From: CAYVVD01 sp964454975
GTDB taxonomy: Bacteria > Bacteroidota > Ignavibacteria > Kapaibacteriales > UBA2268
Length of the DNA stretch: 49,354 nt
NCBI GenBank assembly: GCA_964454975.1
Contig: CAYVVD010000023.1
Span: forward strand, 1-49,354
Direction: 5' to 3'
The position numbers were made by a program, and so were the translations under genes. Below, one piece after another: positions 25,428-34,148 of the stretch (positions are counted from its first letter, which is position 1; the number at the start of each line of letters is the position of its first letter). A model generated the notes under the pieces. That model was not told the DNA's origin. It did not search any database and saw nothing but the letters and a program-made list of their open reading frames with translations.

Positions 25428-28400
25428 CTATTCTCTGTTGACTGTTATTGCTGCTTTGAACAGTTCCTCAGCATCCTCGTCCGAGCCGGCTTTTTGCAGG
25501 CATAAACCGGCGCCGTGGAGTGCATCAGCATTTTGCGGATTCAGCCCGATTGCTGCTTTGTAAAGCTCCAGCGCTCCCTGGTAATCTTCGATTTTGAAGA
25601 GCAGGTCAGCAGTGAATGAAAGAAGATGGTCGAGAGTGATGGATAGCGTGCTGCTGTATTTGTGCTTTACCCATGCATCGAGCAGGGGAGTCAGAATTTC
25701 AAGTGATTCGGTGTATTTCTCTTCAAAAAACTTTTTCCTTGCTTCGAGATAGATTCGGTCAGGACATCCTTCAGGCAGTTTTAATAAGTATCCGTCAATT
25801 CCGGAGTTATTATTGAGCAGAACAATTTCTGCAATTCGGGCAACCGCATGGTAGATAAATTTATCATTTAGCTTATCATTCTGAACAACCTGCATGAACA
25901 ATGCAGCGGATTTGCTGAACTCATGCTTATTAAACAAGCTCTCCGCCCTGCCGAGGATGATTGCATCATCCTGTTCATCAACAAGTACTTTTTGTGCGTT
26001 TTTACCTGTCTCGAGATTGTAGAGATAATCAATCCGTGAGATGATTTTAAGTGTAGAGCGTGTCCAGGTCCATTGAGTGCGTGCAATCGAAGAAGCGATT
26101 ATGCCTTTGCTGAATACATCATTCGGGTTATCATACACTGAGTGCATTGTTGCTGTAAGCTCCTCGATATCCGGGTCGAGCATGAACCCTTCCTTAATAA
26201 GCTCCTGGCCGCCAAAGCTTGTACCAATGCTTATTTGTCTTGAATTGATCTTCCACCCGCAGAAATCATCAACGAAGTCATCAGTAGCACCGCCCTTTGT
26301 TACGATTACAGGTACTCCGGATGCCATAGCTTCAAGAGTAGGCAGCGAGAATCCTTCGCCACGGTAAGGGCATACAAATACATCGCAGCTACGGTAAAGC
26401 GAAGCCATTTCCTGCTCTGTAAGCTTTTCTTCGATATGAATAATCTCAGGTTTACCAGGATCTTTTGCTACTTCTTTTATACGTTCACCAACATTCTGGC
26501 CTTTGTAAAAGCTATCGCCGCCCATATCTTTAACAACAAGACACACATCGTCTTTAGCAGTGAAACCACCGGTATATGCATTCATAAGCAGGTCAATACC
26601 TTTCCTGCCAATTGTACCTCCTACAAACAGGAATTTAAAGCGCTTACTTGTATTAAGTGAGTACTTCTTCCCATTAGGTTTGTAGAGGTCCGGGTCTATA
26701 CCATTGGGAATTACCTGTACCTTGTCCGGTTCAATACCGGAATTAATATAGCTATTCCTCGCAAAAGTAGAAGGCGCCCAGATTTCATCTGCCCGCCTGA
26801 ATATTTCAGCGATAGGTTTCGTCAGCACGGATATTTCCCATGGCTGCATAATCACCCATTTTGTCCCCTCGAAACTGTCTGGTTTAGGCGGCCACTGGTG
26901 GCGCACCATCAAGTAGGGCAGATTGCTGATTTCCACGTCGGGCTCAGGCTTGTGGCGAATATCATTTTCGAGTAGTTTTTTATACTTTGGATTATCCCCC
27001 GCTTCAAATTCATCGGGTTCATACGGGACAATATGCATATCAAAACTACCGGTGTCTAAAAGATTTGAACAATGTTCGCGATTTATCAACGCCAGAGAAT
27101 GGTAAACAAACTGGCTGCCCTCCCAGAGGATGTTAAGTACAGGTTTACTTTTAGCAGCAGATATAGATTTTGCTTTTTGTTCAGGCTCAGTCTCTAATAA
27201 TTCATCTGCGATGACTGATAAATATGTCTCATCAACTTCACCTTCAGGAAGCTCTTCTGTTTGTGGTTTCCCGGCATTTACAGTCATATTAAGGTTGATA
27301 TAACCCTTGTCCTGTAGGAGGTCATGCTCCTGGATGCTGTAAACTTCCAATCCAGCATCTTCGAGATGTCCTGTGATTGACTTTTCGTCAAATCCAATGC
27401 AATGGTAGTCGCCGGGATTTGTCTGTCCGCCAAAGATCATATATGATGCTATGTCGGCATCCCAATTTCCCTGCAGGTATGCCCTTGCCTGAAGCTTCAG
27501 CGATGGGCAGCGGATAATAAGCTTTCCGCCCGGTTTAAGTACACGCGTCCATTCGCTGAGAATACTGTCAACCTGGCGGTGGGAGAAATGCTCAAGAATG
27601 TCGGATGCAAGTATCAAATCGGTACATTCATCCGGCAAATCCAGCTTCCGCACATCCATCCTGACAACAGTGGGGTCGTCATTGTAGAGATCGATATTTA
27701 CATAACCCTGCTTTATGTCCCTTCCGCAACCGAGATTCAGGTTGAGCGGCGAAGGCAGTGGTACAGGGAGCTTGCCTGATGCTTCTTTTACAGAGAATCC
27801 TCCTGACAAGGTGTTCTCTACAACATCACGGTTCATGTATTCAGTGGGCTTGTCCGGAGATTGACATGCTTTTTTACCCCTGTTTACCGTAACACCGTTC
27901 CAATTCAACGAATATGCCGGCAACAAAGCGTCCGGATCGTTAATAGTAATTCTGCCTGAAACCCAGGGAATAAATGCTTTCTTCAGTACATCTTCGATAT
28001 TTGTTTCATTTGTAATATTTATTTTGCAGCCGGACTTGCCATATAGGTTGCCAGCCTGTTTTTTAACTGCAAAGAACCGGATTTCTTCTCCCTGCCCCTT
28101 CTCTTCGAGCTTGCTGATAAATTCATCAACTTCATTAGTGTTCTCCTCTTCAATTATCCCGAGCAGGGCTTCTCTTCCGAAGTCGCCGGAAACGGTGTAC
28201 ATATTCAATATTCGGAACCCTGATTTTTCCAGCATTTTCCTCAATGATTCCGGAGTGAATTGTACAATGTGATGGTAAGGATCCAGCCATTCCCACTTGT
28301 CCTGTAATTTCTCTGATGCAAAGGAAGCGAAGTTGGGGACTATACCGCAGAGAATGCCATCGTTATTGAGCAAGTCATTACATTTTTCGAGAGTTTCCAA

Positions 28401-28913
28401 AGGAGAGTGTAGATGCTCAAGTGTATGAATAAGGGATATGCAAGCAAGTTGGCCTTCAAAATCACGGAATTCGTTGATATTCTTCCTGATATCAAGATTT
28501 AATTCATTTTTGCCAAATTCAATTGTCTTGCTTGTTACCTCGATTCCATAAGTCTCAAAACCTGTATCTCGGGCATTCTCGAGGAAAGCTCCCCATCCGC
28601 ATCCAATATCCAGCAATTTACCCTGTGGCTTAATAAACCTGAGAATTTCTTTAAGAAACTCATCCCTTCTCAGTGGCGACGAAGCCCTTTCCCCGGGATT
28701 CGAAGGCGGATTCATGTGGGATACACCATCGGCATATTTCTGATAGAGCATATATTGGGATTCGCTGTCCAGCCTCTTTCTCAGGTAAACCAGCTCGCAA
28801 TTCAGGCACAGAACAATTTCAGCAACCGTTCTGACTCTTTCAAACCTGTCGGAACCGCATGAAGGACAGTTTACAATCTCGAGGTTTATTTTATTACTCA
28901 CCTGTTCCGGCAT
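25428..28913 (-). CDS. Polydomain methyltransferase-methyltransferase-glycosyltransferase(GT4)-TPR protein
   Basis: The order over 1161 residues starts with a zinc ribbon (Cys16, 19, 36, 39) and a class I methyltransferase (about 97-240: LLDIGCGWGAFLENA, HTLEHLHSP). A linker leads to a second methyltransferase (about 390-540: LNLGCGRDIKQGYVNIDL, DILEHFSHRQ). A GT-B glycosyltransferase of family GT4 follows (about 620-990: FLFVGGTIGRKGIDLLM and the EGFSLPTLE motif), then TPR repeats to the C-terminus (QGALELYKAAIGLNPQNADAL). It should transfer a sugar from a nucleotide donor and methylate the glycan, with the TPRs binding protein or acting as a scaffold. Its ATG lies 20 bases inside the preceding gene; an in-frame GTG at 28901 is possible. 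It is last of four overlapping genes. Confidence 0.85.
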   Translation of the reverse strand: MPEQVSNKINLEIVNCPSCGSDRFERVRTVAEIVLCLNCELVYLRKRLDSESQYMLYQKYADGVSHMNPPSNPGERASSPLRRDEFLKEILRFIKPQGKLLDIGCGWGAFLENARDTGFETYGIEVTSKTIEFGKNELNLDIRKNINEFRDFEGQLACISLIHTLEHLHSPLETLEKCNDLLNNDGILCGIVPNFASFASEKLQDKWEWLDPYHHIVQFTPESLRKMLEKSGFRILNMYTVSGDFGREALLGIIEEENTNEVDEFISKLEEKGQGEEIRFFAVKKQAGNLYGKSGCKINITNETNIEDVLKKAFIPWVSGRITINDPDALLPAYSLNWNGVTVNRGKKACQSPDKPTEYMNRDVVENTLSGGFSVKEASGKLPVPLPSPLNLNLGCGRDIKQGYVNIDLYNDDPTVVRMDVRKLDLPDECTDLILASDILEHFSHRQVDSILSEWTRVLKPGGKLIIRCPSLKLQARAYLQGNWDADIASYMIFGGQTNPGDYHCIGFDEKSITGHLEDAGLEVYSIQEHDLLQDKGYINLNMTVNAGKPQTEELPEGEVDETYLSVIADELLETEPEQKAKSISAAKSKPVLNILWEGSQFVYHSLALINREHCSNLLDTGSFDMHIVPYEPDEFEAGDNPKYKKLLENDIRHKPEPDVEISNLPYLMVRHQWPPKPDSFEGTKWVIMQPWEISVLTKPIAEIFRRADEIWAPSTFARNSYINSGIEPDKVQVIPNGIDPDLYKPNGKKYSLNTSKRFKFLFVGGTIGRKGIDLLMNAYTGGFTAKDDVCLVVKDMGGDSFYKGQNVGERIKEVAKDPGKPEIIHIEEKLTEQEMASLYRSCDVFVCPYRGEGFSLPTLEAMASGVPVIVTKGGATDDFVDDFCGWKINSRQISIGTSFGGQELIKEGFMLDPDIEELTATMHSVYDNPNDVFSKGIIASSIARTQWTWTRSTLKIISRIDYLYNLETGKNAQKVLVDEQDDAIILGRAESLFNKHEFSKSAALFMQVVQNDKLNDKFIYHAVARIAEIVLLNNNSGIDGYLLKLPEGCPDRIYLEARKKFFEEKYTESLEILTPLLDAWVKHKYSSTLSITLDHLLSFTADLLFKIEDYQGALELYKAAIGLNPQNADALHGAGLCLQKAGSDEDAEELFKAAITVNRE

Positions 28914-31803
28914 AAGTACTTGCTAATAACTCTATAAATTTATTTGCAATTGTTTTGTGACTCAACTCCCTCATGCATTCAATATGGCAGGGTTTCCGCC
29001 AGTAACATTCGAGGCAGTCAAGAGACTCATTTCTTATGAATTCAAAACCATTCACAGGATTTCCAATCAGCGCAGGGTTTGTCAAACCCGCAATAACCAA
29101 AGTTGGTTTCTTAAACAGGTTGTGACCTATGTGGAAGAAAGCGCTGTCAATAGTCAGGAATGCGTCGCAATGCCTGGCAAGTGCGATTTGTTCTCTAAGA
29201 GTAAATCTCCTTGAAGCGCAATCAATCAGCGTGCTGTTTTTGATGTTTAATTCTTCCTTTCCCAGGTTTAGTATTCGCACGTCGGGCATTTTCTCAATTA
29301 TTTCCTCAACAAGCTTTGCGCCATAAGGATAGCATCGCTTGGCATCCTTTTCAGTCATAAACTGCACTCCCACAAGCGGCCCCGTGGTGAACAATGTATC
29401 AAACTCCGATGCTGCCCATTTTCGTTCTTCCCGCCTGATGTGATACACAATGTCGCGGTTCCTGAATTTAATACCCGTGACATTGCCCAATATATCCATA
29501 TACGGAAGACCGTTGTAGTATTCAACTAATGAGCCCAGCAGGTTGTGGTAATCAATTACAATATCAGCAAATGCTTCGAGGTTAAATTCCTCTTCGGAAC
29601 CGGACTCAACAAAACTTTCGAGGGCTGGATGCCTGTAAAATATCACTTCTGTGACATTATTCCCGCTAACATGAATCCTCAGATGAGGATACTGGCGTTT
29701 CATTTCCGCAACAATAGCGGTCATTGTAAGAGCGTCGCCAATCGCATGAGAAACTTTAAGCAGCACAATAGATGAGTTTTTATAATTCCTGCGCCAAAAT
29801 TCACGCCCAAAGCTAGTCCTGTTTATTACTTTCTTTTTCGGTACAGTTGGCTCTTCCGGTTTGCTCTCTTTCCTTACCTGCACAAGTTTGCCGCCGAGCA
29901 GTTCAAATCCGTCTTCAGCATAGAATGACTTATCATCCCGAACAAGGTTGCTCTCCCAGCGGCTGAAAAAATGCTCCCTGTTCTTCTGTTCACGTTCGGA
30001 GCTTGTATCCAAAAGGTCGAGCTGCTTCTTTGTAACTGATTCGTAGTGGTAAAGCACAGCTTCCGGGTTGTAGATTATTTTGTAACCAGCTTTTTTTACT
30101 TTCATACAAAGGTCTGTGTCTTCCCAGCCGAAATTATAGCCTTCGTCGAATCCGTCAACATCAATAAAGAGCTTTTTCCTGATTGCAAGGCAGGCGCCGG
30201 TCACAAATTGTACCCTGCGTTTCCTGCTGACGTAGTCTTCGTCGGCATTGACGAGGAGATAGGCATGATAAGGCTCCGGCTTCCTGCCCGGGCGGGAGCC
30301 GAAAATCATGCCCGCATGCTGTATTTTACCATCTTCATAGAGCAGCTTTGCACCCTGAACTCCACACCTTTCGTCTGTTTCGAATTCCTGCTTGATTGCA
30401 TCCAGCCAGCCAGGCAAGGGATTTGTATCATTATTGAGGAAAATCAAGTATTCTCCAACTGCCTCAACCGCCCCCTGGTTATTGGCAACAGCATAGGGCT
30501 TGTTATCATCGTTATGGATTATTTTCAAACCGCGAAGGCCTGAAAGATGCTGTGCTGTGCCATCATCGGAGGCATTATCAACAATTATTATCTCGAGCCT
30601 GTTGGGCCCTGCAGTTTTAAGCACACCTTCAAGACACTTTACGGTATATGAGAAATTATTATGAACAGGTATAATTATTGAAAAATCAAGTTCGCTTTCT
30701 TCAGTTTCAACATTAGTTTCATCAAGCGACACCGGTTTGACTGATGAATCAGGCCGGACTCGGCTGATTTGTCCCTTCAGCTCAATTGCGTTCTGGTTAT
30801 CAGGATTTAGCTCAATTTCAATTTCGAGGTCGGCAAGGGCGTTGTCAAAATCTTCCATCTGCACATGGCAAACTGCTCGGGCAAAATAGAGGTTATTGAT
30901 GTTGTAGCCTTTTCGTTCGCTGATTTCGACACACTCGTTTAGTTCATCCAGGGCATCAAAGAAAGACTTCTCTTCAATCAATCTATATGCGGCTGTAGAT
31001 TTTTCATTTATAATATTGCTATAATACCAGGCAAGTTCTTTCTCAATAATTTCGCTATACCTGCCATCAAAATATTCATTAAATCGCTCATAGACCTGAA
31101 CTATAGCATGATAACGTGCAAGATTTGACCGAGATGACCAAACGCTTTTTGGATGCACCCGGTATTTTCCCATTACTTCATCCAAATACAGTATCTTTCC
31201 TTTTGAGGCATTAAGGATATGGAGCGGCCAGTCACCCATCTTCAAATCATAGAACCAATCCGGCACCTCGTCTATCAAACCATTGCGGAAAACAACTGAA
31301 GCGGTCTGCAAAAAATTCCCGGCAATTATCTTTTCTATGCCGCTTTCTGAAGGTGGCGGCGGTGAGTAAACATCATGCACAGGGTTTGCTGTGTGGAAAG
31401 GATGTTCCGGATAACTTCCATCAGTGTACTCCACCAGCATGTTGTGGAACGAAATTGCGGCATCGGACCTGGAATCCAACAGGGCGACCTGCTTTTTCAG
31501 CTTTTCGCTATCAGTCCATAAGTCGTCGCCGTCCAACAGTGCTATATATTCACCTTTGCATTCTTTTAGCAGGCTAAAGAAATTCCTGTTCATGCCGAGG
31601 TTTTTTTCACGGAGGAATGCCTTGATTTTGCCGGGATTATTATCTGCATATACTTTTACAATTTCACTTGTTTTGTCAGTTGAGCAGTCTTCGCCAACGA
31701 GAATTTCATACTCGAAATCAACATCCTGCATTAAAGCGCTTTCGAGGGCTTTTGCAATAAATTCTTCCTGATTATATGTTACAATGGCTACGCTAAGCTT
31801 CAT
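28894..31803 (-). CDS. Polydomain glycosyltransferase: GT2-TPR-GT2-GT9
   Basis: A 969-residue fusion of three glycosyltransferases. The first GT2 domain (about 1-230) has VAIVTYNQEEFIAKAL and DGDDLW. A TPR-like linker (about 290-350) contains DFDNALADLEIEIELNPDNQ. The second GT2 domain (about 375-610) has IIIPVHNNFSYTVKCLEGVL, FLNNDTNPLPGWL and FGWEDTDLCMK. The GT9 (heptosyltransferase-like) domain (about 675-969) has KVSHAIGDALTMTAIV, TIDSAFFHIGHNLFKKP and a C-terminal Cys set (CLECYWRKPCHIEC). It could build at least a trisaccharide unaided. No transmembrane helix is visible, so it acts in the cytosol. It overlaps both neighbours (11 and 20 bases). Targets may be flagellin, another surface protein or LPS. 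Confidence 0.87.
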   Translation of the reverse strand: MKLSVAIVTYNQEEFIAKALESALMQDVDFEYEILVGEDCSTDKTSEIVKVYADNNPGKIKAFLREKNLGMNRNFFSLLKECKGEYIALLDGDDLWTDSEKLKKQVALLDSRSDAAISFHNMLVEYTDGSYPEHPFHTANPVHDVYSPPPPSESGIEKIIAGNFLQTASVVFRNGLIDEVPDWFYDLKMGDWPLHILNASKGKILYLDEVMGKYRVHPKSVWSSRSNLARYHAIVQVYERFNEYFDGRYSEIIEKELAWYYSNIINEKSTAAYRLIEEKSFFDALDELNECVEISERKGYNINNLYFARAVCHVQMEDFDNALADLEIEIELNPDNQNAIELKGQISRVRPDSSVKPVSLDETNVETEESELDFSIIIPVHNNFSYTVKCLEGVLKTAGPNRLEIIIVDNASDDGTAQHLSGLRGLKIIHNDDNKPYAVANNQGAVEAVGEYLIFLNNDTNPLPGWLDAIKQEFETDERCGVQGAKLLYEDGKIQHAGMIFGSRPGRKPEPYHAYLLVNADEDYVSRKRRVQFVTGACLAIRKKLFIDVDGFDEGYNFGWEDTDLCMKVKKAGYKIIYNPEAVLYHYESVTKKQLDLLDTSSEREQKNREHFFSRWESNLVRDDKSFYAEDGFELLGGKLVQVRKESKPEEPTVPKKKVINRTSFGREFWRRNYKNSSIVLLKVSHAIGDALTMTAIVAEMKRQYPHLRIHVSGNNVTEVIFYRHPALESFVESGSEEEFNLEAFADIVIDYHNLLGSLVEYYNGLPYMDILGNVTGIKFRNRDIVYHIRREERKWAASEFDTLFTTGPLVGVQFMTEKDAKRCYPYGAKLVEEIIEKMPDVRILNLGKEELNIKNSTLIDCASRRFTLREQIALARHCDAFLTIDSAFFHIGHNLFKKPTLVIAGLTNPALIGNPVNGFEFIRNESLDCLECYWRKPCHIECMRELSHKTIANKFIELLASTYAGTGE

Positions 31804-33004
31804 TTACATCTAATCTTTTATTGATTTCGCCGGAATTTTCGATGACAAACCTAATAAGCCCCCCGATTTCTGCAATGAATTTATTTGTAACTGATGTACC
31901 TGTTGGCAAAGTAAATACCCGATCACAAAGTCTTTCCGTATTTGGAAGCAGTAGTGAATTATGTGGGAAATACGAGATGTAAGGCTCCATCCTGTGGATT
32001 CCCGGGTAAAAATACCTGCGTGCACGGATATTTTCCGCCCATAAAATATCAATCAAATTGTCCCTGCTTATTCCGGTTGTGTGTTTGTCTGTTTCACATG
32101 CAATATATTGATAATTATTCTTTTCGCGCTCATTAAATTGAATCATTTTCAGACCCGGTACGCCATCAAGCTCTTTCCTGTAAGCATCATAGTTAATTTT
32201 GTTGACTTCAATAAATGAGTCGATTTCCTGAATTGACGCAATGCCCATAGCTGCCGAAAGCTCATTCATTTTTCCGTTCATCCCGATGAAATTAACTTTA
32301 TCATATCCCGTAAAACCGAAATTTTTCATCAGCCGGATTTTCCTTGCAAGCGCATCATCGTTAGTAGCAATTGCACCACCTTCGAATGTATTGAAGAACT
32401 TTGTGGCGTGAAAGCTGAATACTTCGGCATTGCCAAAGCTTCCAATCATTTTACCGTATTGGCTGCATCCAAAAGCATGGCTTGCATCATAAAACAGCTT
32501 TAGATTAAATTTACCTGCTAACTCTTCCAGCGCCTGTGTATTGCACGGCCTGCCCCAGAGGTGGACTCCCATAATTGCGCTTGTACGGGGAGTAATCATT
32601 TTTTCAACAGATGCCGGATCAAGGTTATGAGTCTGCGGGTCAATATCCGCAAATACAGGGGTGATTTCCTGCCATTGAAGAGCATGGGCACAGGCAATGA
32701 ATGTAAATGACGGAAGAATTACTTCGCCTTTTAGATCCATTGCCCGGATTGCTATCTCGAGTGCTATAGTTCCGTTACAAATTGCTATGCAGTGCTTTAC
32801 TCCGAGGTAATCAGCAAGCCTCTTTTCGAAATCAAGCACGTAAGGCCCGGCATTAGTAAGCCAGCGCCGTTCAAAAATATCGTTAAAATACTTGAAGAGC
32901 CTGTCTTTTGAAGGAATATTAGGCCTGCCTACATGAAGTGTTTCTTCAAACAGTTTATCCCCTCCGAAGAGAGCCAATTCCATAATTTTTGATTTTTTGC
33001 TCAT
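31793..33004 (-). CDS. DegT/DnrJ/EryC1/StrS family PLP aminotransferase (sugar aminotransferase)
   Basis: This family transaminates keto-sugar nucleotides such as UDP- or dTDP-4-keto-6-deoxyhexoses to amino sugars. Visible landmarks are the substrate/PLP loop NGTIALEIAIRA, FYDASHAFG (Asp173 and His176) and the Schiff-base lysine in FHATKFFNTFEGG (Lys202). The 403-residue length fits. No nucleotidyltransferase, dehydratase or epimerase gene is next to it, so the keto-sugar must come from another locus. Both ends overlap neighbours (4 and 11 bases), placing it firmly in the glycan operon and suggesting that the glycan contains an amino-deoxy sugar. Confidence 0.92.
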   Translation of the reverse strand: MSKKSKIMELALFGGDKLFEETLHVGRPNIPSKDRLFKYFNDIFERRWLTNAGPYVLDFEKRLADYLGVKHCIAICNGTIALEIAIRAMDLKGEVILPSFTFIACAHALQWQEITPVFADIDPQTHNLDPASVEKMITPRTSAIMGVHLWGRPCNTQALEELAGKFNLKLFYDASHAFGCSQYGKMIGSFGNAEVFSFHATKFFNTFEGGAIATNDDALARKIRLMKNFGFTGYDKVNFIGMNGKMNELSAAMGIASIQEIDSFIEVNKINYDAYRKELDGVPGLKMIQFNEREKNNYQYIACETDKHTTGISRDNLIDILWAENIRARRYFYPGIHRMEPYISYFPHNSLLLPNTERLCDRVFTLPTGTSVTNKFIAEIGGLIRFVIENSGEINKRLDVNEA

Positions 33005-33984
33005 CCTTTCTTAAGACCAACATAAAGCACACTTTTATGATTTATGCCAAGTTTAGTCAACTTTTCCTCCCCAAAATATTCTTTGTCTAACTCTTCGAGT
33101 TCAAACCCTGATGCCTTTATCCTGCTTGTAAACCCTGGCTTATTATACAGCCGGATGTGGTCATCCTGACCAAATCGCCTCCATCTTTCAGCAGTGTCTT
33201 TCAATTCAAAATCCTCATCAATTTTATCTGCCCCAGTGCAAACCGGGCTCATTATTATTGCTTTTCCCCCGGTTTTTAGCACCCTGTAAATTTCATTCAG
33301 TGCGCTGAAGTCGGAATTAACGTGCTCAAGAATATGTGAGCTTATCAGCAGGTCAATGCTTTTATCACGGATGCTCTTCATATCAGTAATATCCAGCACT
33401 ATGTCATAGCCCTTTTCGATATCTGCGCTTATGTATTCAAATTGAAGAATATTCCTCATGAATTCAGAGAATGCGGGAGAAGGTGAAAAGTCAAGCACTT
33501 TGATTTTATTCCTGATTGGAATATCCGGCACATATTCGTCAATAAATATGGCATAGAGCCTGTCGCGGTCAGATGCACTGCATACCGGGCAGAGATAGTA
33601 GTTATAATTTAAAGTCTCAAAGTCATCAAGTGAATAAGGAAATCCATGTTTTTTAATACTTGATGAATAATATCCATCGAGCGGAACAAAATCCCCTGTC
33701 CTGTTTCTGCAAACAGAGCATTTGAAAAAGTACCGGCTTTTTTCTTTAAGGGTAATCGCCCCGGTGTGCTCCGGATTATCTGTCAACTCAAGTGAGGCAT
33801 AGTAACCTGCGCTTTCGTTGTCGCCAAGTTTATAATAAATCGCACCTCTCAGATAATCTATTCCATCAGCACCGGATTCGGATTCTTCAATTAAGTCCAA
33901 TACTTCAAGTGCATTCAGGTATTCACCTGCTTTAATAAGGCTGGCTGCAGCATTTTCAAGGTATTTTACTTTTGCCATTTTCAT
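33001..33984 (-). CDS. TPR-zinc ribbon-methyltransferase protein, first gene of the glycan operon
   Basis: 327 residues. TPR-like helices occupy about 1-85. A zinc-ribbon-like segment follows with CSVCRNR near 94 and LCPVCSASDRDRL near 133. A methyltransf_11 domain (about 165-300) carries VLDFSPSPAFSEF, SSHILEHVNSDFSALNEI and YRVLKTGGKAIIMSP. It is a probable SAM-dependent sugar or lipid-glycan methyltransferase. The zinc-ribbon-plus-methyltransferase plan resembles the N-terminus of the 1161-residue protein in the same operon. GGGAG lies 6 bases before the ATG at 33984. The operon promoter should be in 33985-34148, but I cannot point to one, and no sigma-28-like site is there. Confidence 0.82.
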   Translation of the reverse strand: MKMAKVKYLENAAASLIKAGEYLNALEVLDLIEESESGADGIDYLRGAIYYKLGDNESAGYYASLELTDNPEHTGAITLKEKSRYFFKCSVCRNRTGDFVPLDGYYSSSIKKHGFPYSLDDFETLNYNYYLCPVCSASDRDRLYAIFIDEYVPDIPIRNKIKVLDFSPSPAFSEFMRNILQFEYISADIEKGYDIVLDITDMKSIRDKSIDLLISSHILEHVNSDFSALNEIYRVLKTGGKAIIMSPVCTGADKIDEDFELKDTAERWRRFGQDDHIRLYNKPGFTSRIKASGFELEELDKEYFGEEKLTKLGINHKSVLYVGLKKG

Positions 33985-34148
33985 TGTTGCTCCCGATAAA
34001 GGTAAACAGCAATTTTAATGCCAGCGGACAGCATAATTCACCAATCCACAAAAAATGCATTCCACCCTGGTTACAGAATATAAATTTTAGTTTTAAATAA
34101 CGCCTTCCTTTGTATTATTCTTTTTTAAAATTTTATAAAAGCGGCCAA

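Noticed and set aside
28894..28913. Frameshift joining the two giant glycosyltransferase genes into one.
   Set aside because: The downstream gene has its own ATG and a natural N-terminal zinc ribbon, and the upstream one ends after a complete GT9 domain. A 20-base overlap is simple coupling.
25428..33984. Classical O-antigen (Wzx/Wzy) locus.
   Set aside because: No flippase, polymerase, chain-length regulator or initiating sugar transferase is present. The enzymes are soluble fusions with TPRs.
33985..34148. A sigma-28 promoter for the glycan operon, suggested by CCCGATAA at 33991.
   Set aside because: The motif is on the wrong strand for the operon and no TAAAG-type -35 box lies at the required spacing.
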